40,315 nt of DNA, taken from assembly GCF_023221775.1 (NCBI RefSeq), contig NZ_JAKUDS010000024.1, positions 1-40,315 of the forward strand, given 5' to 3'. Position numbers and translations under genes: made by a program. Within the stretch, counting starts at the first letter, position 1. Each line of letters begins with the position of its first letter. This stretch comes from Enterococcus cecorum (GTDB lineage Bacteria > Bacillota > Bacilli > Lactobacillales > Enterococcaceae). Shown one piece after another: positions 34,086 to 40,315 of this stretch. The notes under the pieces were generated by a model. That model saw nothing but the letters and a program-made list of their open reading frames with translations. It made no database searches and was not told where the DNA came from.

Positions 34086-34691
34086 ATGAAGTTAATTGGT
34101 ATTGTAGGAACGAATTCAAAGCGTTCAACGAATCGACAATTATTAGAATATATGCAAAAACATTTTGCAAAACAAGCAAGTATCGAGTTGGTAGAAATTA
34201 AAGATTTACCGATTTTTAATAAACCTGCCAATCGTAAAGTACCAGCAAGTGTTTTAGAAATTGCCAAAAGGATTGAAGAAGCGGATGGCGTGATTATTGG
34301 GACCCCTGAATACGATCATTCTATTCCAGCGGTGTTAATGAGTGCCTTGGCTTGGTTATCTTATGGGATTCATCCATTATTAAATAAACCTGTGATGATT
34401 ACTGGTGCTTCCTATGGGACACTAGGTTCATCACGCGCACAATCACAGTTACGTCAAATTCTTGATTCACCAGAAATCAATGCGACAATTATGCCTAGTT
34501 CAGAATTTCTATTGGCTCATTCATTACAAGCATTTGATGAAAATGGGGATTTAATCGATCTAGATACCATTCATAAGTTAGAAGGCTTGTTTGAAGATTT
34601 TCGTTTGTTTATTAAGATTAACGAAAAAATGGTTCATGCCAAAGAAGCCTTGAAAAAAGATGCAGAAAACTTTGATTGGGAAAACTTGTAA
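34086..34691 (+). CDS. NAD(P)H-dependent FMN reductase
   Basis: 201 residues, a single flavodoxin-like FMN_red domain. The phosphate-binding loop is GTNSKRSTNR (8-17) and GTPEYDHSIPAVLMSALAWLS is the usual second motif. It should pass electrons from NAD(P)H to flavin. It lies 20 bases after apbE behind AAGGAGG, and is a paralogue of the N-terminal domain of the next protein, so the two may pair. Confidence 0.85.
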   Translation: MKLIGIVGTNSKRSTNRQLLEYMQKHFAKQASIELVEIKDLPIFNKPANRKVPASVLEIAKRIEEADGVIIGTPEYDHSIPAVLMSALAWLSYGIHPLLNKPVMITGASYGTLGSSRAQSQLRQILDSPEINATIMPSSEFLLAHSLQAFDENGDLIDLDTIHKLEGLFEDFRLFIKINEKMVHAKEALKKDAENFDWENL

Positions 34692-34708
34692 GAAAAGAGG
34701 ATACGTCT

Positions 34709-35923
34709 ATGAAAAAATTTGTCGGTATTGTCGGTTCGAATGCAGAACTATCATATAATCGTAAGTTATTAGAATTTATTCGTCGTCACTTTAAAACAAA
34801 ATTTGAATTAGAATTATTGGAAATTGACCAAGTACCAATGTTTAATCAAGATGAAGATTGGCAAGAGAGCTTCCAACTAAGATATCTTTATAATAAAATT
34901 ACCCGAGCAGATGGTGTGATTATTGCAACTCCTGAACACAATCACACAATTACTGCAGCCTTAAAGAGTGTTTTAGAATGGTTGTCTTACAAGGTTCATC
35001 CATTTGAAAGTAAACCAGTAATGATTGTGGGTGCTTCTTATTATGATCAAGGAACTTCTCGTGCCCAAGTTCATTTACGAAAAATTTTAGACGCTCCTGG
35101 GGTCAATGCATATACTTTACCAGGAAATGAATTCTTATTAGGAAAAGCCAAAGAAGCCTTTGATAACGAGGGGAATATCATTAACGAAGGAACAGTGAAT
35201 TTTTTAGAAAGTTGTTTAGATAATTTTGTAAAATATGTGGATGTAGTTAGTCATTTAAAAAAACCTAAACCAATTGAACCAGAAGATTTAACCGCTTCTC
35301 ATCCGATTGCTACTACGATTACTGAAATTGATCCAGATGACCCAGATTGGTTAGAAAAAGCGGCCGAATTAACAGGCGCTGTTTCAGGAGATACTTATGT
35401 GAAGTTAGACAATGGCTTATTAACCGTAAATCAATTAAATATGTTTTTAAAAGCTATGCCGTTTGAACTAACTTATTCTGATGATAATAATCAATTTTTA
35501 TATTATAATGCTAGTCACCAAGATCCGGATACCATGTTGGCTAAACGTGTGCCAAGTCAAGTGGGTAATCGACTATCAACAGTTCATAATTCTTTACCTG
35601 CTAATCGTATGAAGAATGTAGAGTGGGTAGTAGGAACTTTACGTAATGGAAACCAAGAATATGTACGGACTATTGTGCCAGGTTCCCCAGAAGGCATTAT
35701 CAATACGCATAACTATCAAGCGATGTATTATCCTGATGGTTCTTTTGCGGGAATTAATGAAATTGTCTTTAATTTTAAACCTTGGTTAGATTGGTATTTA
35801 CAAGAAACTGGTCAGTATCTAGCAGGTGGCAAGGTAGCAGCAATGCCGTCAGCCGATGCCACTTCTGGAGCGTCACAAGCTGGTGGTCAAGCTGATGCCA
35901 CTTCTGGAGCTTCTGAACATTAA
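34709..35923 (+). CDS. FMN reductase-PAS fusion with two flavinylation motifs
   Basis: 404 residues from the ATG at 34709 (AAAGAGGA upstream); a TTG at 34676 is rejected. Residues 1-185 are an FMN_red domain (GSNAELSYNR, ATPEHNHTITAALKSVLEWLS). Residues 240-365 form a PAS-like domain as in DUF438/HHE proteins (FELTYSDDNNQFLYYN to FNFKPWLDWYL). The tail holds DATSGAS twice (383-389 and 396-402), matching the ApbE target motif, with Ser389 and Ser402 as the expected FMN sites. With apbE in the operon, this looks like a cytosolic redox enzyme carrying up to two covalent FMN groups plus one bound FMN. The electron acceptor is unknown. Confidence 0.85.
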   Translation: MKKFVGIVGSNAELSYNRKLLEFIRRHFKTKFELELLEIDQVPMFNQDEDWQESFQLRYLYNKITRADGVIIATPEHNHTITAALKSVLEWLSYKVHPFESKPVMIVGASYYDQGTSRAQVHLRKILDAPGVNAYTLPGNEFLLGKAKEAFDNEGNIINEGTVNFLESCLDNFVKYVDVVSHLKKPKPIEPEDLTASHPIATTITEIDPDDPDWLEKAAELTGAVSGDTYVKLDNGLLTVNQLNMFLKAMPFELTYSDDNNQFLYYNASHQDPDTMLAKRVPSQVGNRLSTVHNSLPANRMKNVEWVVGTLRNGNQEYVRTIVPGSPEGIINTHNYQAMYYPDGSFAGINEIVFNFKPWLDWYLQETGQYLAGGKVAAMPSADATSGASQAGGQADATSGASEH

Positions 35924-35943
35924 AAATAATTGATATCAATGAA

Positions 35944-35999
35944 AAAGCGAATAGCCAGCTTAAGGATTTCACTTAAGTTTGGTTATTCGCTTTATTTTT
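35944..35999 (+). terminator. Terminator of the apbE operon
   Basis: A long hairpin: AAAGCGAATAGCCAGCTTAAG pairs, with two small mismatches, with the inverted arm ending ATTCGCTTT, followed by ATTTTTG. Confidence 0.88.
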
Positions 36000-36002
36000 G
36001 TA

Positions 36003-36281
36003 CGTCACAACCTTATTTGACGGTGTTCGGCAGCTAGACATTGTGAAATTCGCCCTACCACTTGCAAAAATCTCCTTTCATCCGATTTTTGCAGTGGTAG
36101 GTAAGCACACGAATTTCTTCATGTCTAATCAAGCTGCCTCACAACCTTTTCCACGGTGTTCAGCGACTAGCCACTTCGGCGTATAAGCCAGCCCGTCTGG
36201 GAAAGTCTTTACTTCTCGGACTTTCCCGACGTTCTGGACAAACTTATCCGCTCGTGGCTGACCGAGTCGCTTCACAACCTT
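36003..36281 (-). repeat. Palindromic 3'-UTR repeat array downstream of serS: unit A, unit B, partial head
   Basis: On the minus strand the array starts four bases after the serS stop. Unit A (36281-36153) pairs AGCGACT with AGTCGCT, AGCCAC with GTGGCT, ATAAG with CTTAT, and GGGAAAGTC with GACTTTCCC. Unit B (36149-36020) pairs GGCAGCT with AGCTGCC, AGACAT with ATGTCT, GAAATTCG with CGAATTTC, ACCACT with AGTGGT, and CAAAAATC with GATTTTTG. A 12-base head follows. No gene in this gap. Confidence 0.88.
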
Positions 36282-36284
36282 ATT

Positions 36285-37586
<1,302 letters not shown>

Positions 37587-37611
37587 TCATCCACAAAGTC
37601 ATAGGGGCTAG

Positions 37612-37858
37612 TAAACAAAAAAGCCCTAAAGCATAAGAAAATTTCTTACACTTTAGGACGTAAATTACGCGGTGCCACCTAAATTTAGTATCTACATACT
37701 ACACTTTGTACAGGATAACGGTTGCGAGCCGTCACAAATTTCTTTGCGAGTCCTATTAGAAAGTGGATTCGCTATCTTCCATACAGTTTTGCACCAACCA
37801 ACTGCTCTCTAAAAAGGAGTCAATAACTACTAGTCTTTCCAGGAAATCTATTTACGCT
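37612..37858 (-). promoter_or_regulatory. T-box leader of serS
   Basis: On the minus strand the T-box core AGGTGGCACCGCG (37680-37668) is exact. It precedes a terminator whose stem CCTAAAG-N3-AAG pairs with CTT-N3-CTTTAGG (37658-37624), followed by a T run. Upstream, AGAGAGCAGTTGGTTGGTGC is the typical stem I apical region. UCC in GAATCCACT (about 37769-37777) is a candidate serine specifier codon. Uncharged tRNA-Ser should permit readthrough into serS. Confidence 0.93.
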
Positions 37859-37859
37859 T

Positions 37860-37887
37860 ATTGTAGCCTAAATTTTAGATTTTGCAA
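37860..37887 (-). promoter_or_regulatory. serS promoter
   Basis: Minus strand: TTGCAA (37887-37882), 16 bases, TACAAT (37865-37860), just upstream of the T-box leader. Confidence 0.7.
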
Positions 37888-37907
37888 GTGTTTTGAAAAA
37901 TTTGTAC

Positions 37908-37949
37908 GAAAAAATAAACGCAGCCACCCAAAGGAATGACTGCGCGTAT
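37908..37949 (-). terminator. Terminator of croRS
   Basis: Directly after the croS stop on the minus strand, AAATACGCGCAGTCA pairs imperfectly with TGGCTGCGTTTATTT, followed by a T run. Confidence 0.8.
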
Positions 37950-39128
37950 TTATTTTTTGACTTTGCCTTTTTTAATAGGAAGATGCATGATGAAACTGGT
38001 CCATTCTGGGTTGGATTTGGCGTAGATATAGCCACCGTGTAAAGCGATGATGCTTTGAGCAATGGCTAATCCCAGACCAGTGCCGCCGGTTTCTTGTGAG
38101 CGAGATTCTTCCACACGATAGAAACGGTCGAATAGTTGTTCCAATGATTTTTGTGGAATCATTTGGCCGTTATTTTTCACCGTAATGACTACTTCCTGGC
38201 TAATTTGTTCTAAATCCACGACAATTTGGGTAGCGCCTTTACCGTATTTTAAGGCGTTTGAAATCAAATTATTAAAGACGCGGACAATTTTTTCAGTATC
38301 GCCTTCCATCATGATTTGCTTTTGATTAGTATGCACAACGATTTCGATGCCTTTTTTTGCAGCTTCTAACTCAAAATCGACGGCTAATTGCTCGACTAAT
38401 TGCACCATATCAAAAGTAATGTAGTAAATGGGTACACTAGACTGGCGCACCTTGGTATATTCAAACAAATCTTCTACTAAGGATTTCATCTGTTTGGCTT
38501 TCATAAAGGCGGTGTGCGTATATTTCAACAATTCCTCTTCTGAATGATATTGTTTATCTTCTATTAAACCTAAATAGCCGATAATTGAAGTTAGCGGGGT
38601 ACGAATATCATGACTCACATTGGTAATCAACTCATCTTTGGACTGCTCGATTTTACGTTCTTCTTCAATCGCCATCATGGTACTATCCACGAGCCCATTG
38701 ATACTTTGAATGATCCGATTTAGATCTCCTTTTAGCTCAAAAGAAATTCGATAATCATAATTGCCCTCTGCGATATAGTGTAGCTCACTAATAATATGGC
38801 GCAGCTGCATTTGTTTATAACGCCGATGAAGTCGCCAGTATAGGACCAAGGCATCCACAATCAGAAAAATAGGGATGATAAAGTTGCGGCCACTCCAAAA
38901 CAGATCATTATCTAAATTTTGCGAGAAGATGAATTTTGTTTCAAAGATGGCGTCTTGCAGATTCGGTGAACTTTTGATGATTGCTGAAAGAATGACTAGT
39001 AAGGAGACATTCAATAGTAGCAAAAGAATCACCGTTACAATCCCTTCAGCTAATAATTCACTGATTTCCTTAGAGGTAAGGACAATTTTTTTACTATCAT
39101 GTACGGTGTTGGTATCTTTATTTTGCAT
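37950..39128 (-). CDS. croS: Sensor histidine kinase, CroS-like
   Basis: 392 residues. Two membrane helices (about 30-50 and 83-100) enclose a short outer loop. A HAMP-like linker follows, then the HisKA domain with NVSHDIRTPL (His173) and an ATPase domain with NNLISNALKYG and GGTGLGLAIAQ. The ATG at 39128 overlaps croR by 11 bases; TTG at 39131 is less likely. In E. faecalis, the kinase next to serS is CroS, which with CroR responds to cell-wall stress and supports intrinsic cephalosporin resistance. VanS-like kinases are related, but the location favours CroS. Confidence 0.82.
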   Translation of the reverse strand: MQNKDTNTVHDSKKIVLTSKEISELLAEGIVTVILLLLLNVSLLVILSAIIKSSPNLQDAIFETKFIFSQNLDNDLFWSGRNFIIPIFLIVDALVLYWRLHRRYKQMQLRHIISELHYIAEGNYDYRISFELKGDLNRIIQSINGLVDSTMMAIEEERKIEQSKDELITNVSHDIRTPLTSIIGYLGLIEDKQYHSEEELLKYTHTAFMKAKQMKSLVEDLFEYTKVRQSSVPIYYITFDMVQLVEQLAVDFELEAAKKGIEIVVHTNQKQIMMEGDTEKIVRVFNNLISNALKYGKGATQIVVDLEQISQEVVITVKNNGQMIPQKSLEQLFDRFYRVEESRSQETGGTGLGLAIAQSIIALHGGYIYAKSNPEWTSFIMHLPIKKGKVKK

Positions 39129-39807
39129 CAATCTTATACCCTACACCCCAGACGGTTTGGATAATCTTTTCGCCGCCAGTAGCTTCTTCAATTTTGTCTC
39201 GTAAATGACTGACATGCACCATCACCGTCTTGGCAGAAACGATACTTTCTTGTTTCCAGACGCGTTCAAAAATTTCATCGGCACTAAAGACACGATTAGG
39301 ATGAGAGGCGAGTAAGTACAAAATCCCAAACTCTAAAGCCGTCAATTGAATTTCTTTGCCGCTGATTGTTTTCACTTCATGGGAATCTCGATTAATAATT
39401 AAGGAAGCCACCTCTAATATTTCTGGTTGATTGGCTTTGACTTGCATTTTCGTTCTTCTTAATAGAGATTTCACACGAGCCATAATTTCTAAAGGATTAA
39501 AAGGTTTGGTTACATAATCATCCGCACCTGCTACTAAACCTTTAATCTTATCCATGTCGGTGGATTTGGCGGTCAACATAATAATAGGGATTTGTGACTC
39601 CTTCCGCAAAGTTTTCACCACTTGCATCCCATCTACTTCAGGCATCATAATATCCAAAATTAAGAGCTCAATATCAGGATTTGTCCGCACTTTACTTAAG
39701 GCATCCTTTCCATCATAGGCTTTAACTGGCTCATAACCTTCATTTTGTAAATAGATACTCAATAATTCTACAATTTCCTTATCATCGTCTGCCACTAAAA
39801 TTTTCAT
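39118..39807 (-). CDS. croR: OmpR-family response regulator, CroR-like
   Basis: 229 residues. Receiver domain 1-120 with acidic pocket VADDDKE, phosphorylation site Asp52 (ILDIMMP) and TKPF. C-terminal winged helix (about 130-228) ending TVWGVGYKID. GGAGG precedes the ATG. It is the first gene of the croRS operon; a -10 TATAAT lies at 39835-39830. The name rests on its kinase partner and serS linkage. Confidence 0.82.
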   Translation of the reverse strand: MKILVADDDKEIVELLSIYLQNEGYEPVKAYDGKDALSKVRTNPDIELLILDIMMPEVDGMQVVKTLRKESQIPIIMLTAKSTDMDKIKGLVAGADDYVTKPFNPLEIMARVKSLLRRTKMQVKANQPEILEVASLIINRDSHEVKTISGKEIQLTALEFGILYLLASHPNRVFSADEIFERVWKQESIVSAKTVMVHVSHLRDKIEEATGGEKIIQTVWGVGYKIDAK

Positions 39808-39829
39808 ATAAAAAAGCCTCCTAACACAT

Positions 39830-39835
39830 ATTATA
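39830..39835 (-). promoter_or_regulatory. -10 box of croRS promoter
   Basis: TATAAT on the minus strand, 23 bases ahead of the ATG. The -35 region is weak, consistent with activator-dependent or autoregulated expression. Confidence 0.45.
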
Positions 39836-39849
39836 TAGAAGTAAGTTGA

Positions 39850-40095
39850 AAAGACTTGCTCATTCGAACTTATTTACTAGCTTCATTTTAGCAAAAAAAA
39901 GAGAGAAAAGAAAAAAATATCAAGAAATTTATCCAAAAAATTCTATCAATCTGCCTGAATATTCGTTAAATATCGAAGTAAATAATAAAAAAAACTCATA
40001 ATGTTCGGTATTGCTTCAATCGTTTTTTGTTTTTATCGAAAAAGAAGCGAAATAAACAACATAAAAACAAACTTTAAGAAACTTCTATTTTTTAG
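39850..40095. other. AT-rich spacer between croR and right-end promoters
   Basis: About 250 bases of AT-rich sequence. I see no gene, tRNA or clear site. Homopolymer A and T runs are frequent. Confidence 0.6.
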
Positions 40096-40124
40096 TTGAC
40101 GAAGTGCTAGAAACTTGATATACT
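40096..40124 (+). promoter_or_regulatory. Right-end promoter 1
   Basis: TTGACG (40096-40101), 17 bases, TATACT (40119-40124), with a TG one base before the -10. Confidence 0.7.
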
Positions 40125-40181
40125 AGCCAATGTCTTCGAGAGATTAGAAAAATAGCTTAGTTATTCAGAAAGATTTAGATA

Positions 40182-40211
40182 ACTTTTTTAAAAAAATATT
40201 TTTAAAAAAGT
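40182..40211. repeat. AT-rich palindrome upstream of promoter 2
   Basis: ACTTTTTTAAAAA and TTTTTAAAAAAGT are perfect inverted arms of 13 bases around AATA. It ends one base before the -35 box, the position of an UP element. Confidence 0.75.
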
Positions 40212-40212
40212 G

Positions 40213-40241
40213 TTGACAAATGAATTTGAATTTGCTATTAT
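40213..40241 (+). promoter_or_regulatory. Right-end promoter 2
   Basis: Perfect TTGACA (40213-40218), 17 bases, TATTAT (40236-40241). Very strong promoter pattern. Confidence 0.85.
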
Positions 40242-40266
40242 AAAAAAGTCGCTGAGACATAAATGC

Positions 40267-40295
40267 TTGACAAACACTTAAACGTTTGATAAGAT
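40267..40295 (+). promoter_or_regulatory. Right-end promoter 3
   Basis: Perfect TTGACA (40267-40272), 17 bases, TAAGAT (40290-40295). Promoters 2 and 3 are 54 bases apart, as in tandem P1-P2 of rRNA operons. The transcribed gene is outside the window. Confidence 0.75.
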
Positions 40296-40315
40296 TTAAG
40301 AGTTGTCAAACAAAT

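Noticed and set aside
35998-36186. 62-codon frame downstream of the apbE operon
   Set aside because: It is a translation of the palindromic repeat array on the strand opposite to its orientation.

Overview
The window looks like chromosome of a low-GC Gram-positive of the Enterococcus type, close to the replication origin. Three things suggest this. A backbone rsmG-parA-parB-DUF951-ychF-DUF1129 ... guaB ... serS-croS-croR reads in one block, with serS beside a CroRS-like two-component pair as I recall from Enterococcus faecalis. Three near-perfect parS sites lie at 4939, 10533 and 13782. Strong tandem promoters of the kind that drive rRNA operons point out of the right end. The species cannot be named from this sequence.

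Layout. 1-4936: a TetR regulator, then a malolactic fermentation locus (mleS-mleP on the minus strand, divergent mleR). 4956-8252: a membrane glycosyltransferase with a PilZ domain and a diguanylate cyclase, apparently one operon and so a c-di-GMP controlled exopolysaccharide unit. 8487-10728: an orphan glycerol kinase and an HD phosphohydrolase. 10923-13650: one intact and one decayed Rpn/PD-(D/E)XK nuclease gene, each behind a repeated non-coding leader. 13780-18610: parS, rsmG, parA, parB, DUF951, ychF, DUF1129. 18680-28780: an AT-rich accessory block between DUF1129 and guaB with three tandem Rgg-type regulators, three ABC exporter genes, and an AbiE toxin-antitoxin cassette bounded by direct repeats. 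28781-36000: guaB, a RelBE-type cassette bounded by 46-bp identical repeats, a membrane-anchored polysaccharide deacetylase, and an operon of apbE with two FMN reductases. 36003-40315: serS behind a T-box leader, croS-croR, and the right-end promoters.

The most interesting observations are these. (1) A modular palindromic repeat family (579-876, fragment at 9988, 26606-26774, 30403-30735, 36003-36281) sits within a few bases of a stop codon, always in the direction of the upstream gene; its helices show compensatory base changes, and the upstream genes end in unusually C-rich, G-poor codons. (2) A cytosolic FMN reductase-PAS protein ends in two DATSGAS motifs, the signature for covalent FMN attachment by ApbE, and apbE lies two genes upstream. 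(3) A 14-bp site, TTGCATATATGGGA, recurs four times, only around the Rgg regulators and ABC genes. (4) Both toxin-antitoxin cassettes are bounded by direct repeats that meet a neighbour's promoter or terminator. (5) A c-di-GMP exopolysaccharide unit occurs in a group where such signalling is uncommon.

Many starts were moved to the codon with a proper ribosome binding site (mleS, mleP, both Rpn genes, parA, DUF951, AbiEii, guaB, relB-like, the second FMN reductase, serS, croS). All function calls rest on motif reading without a database search.
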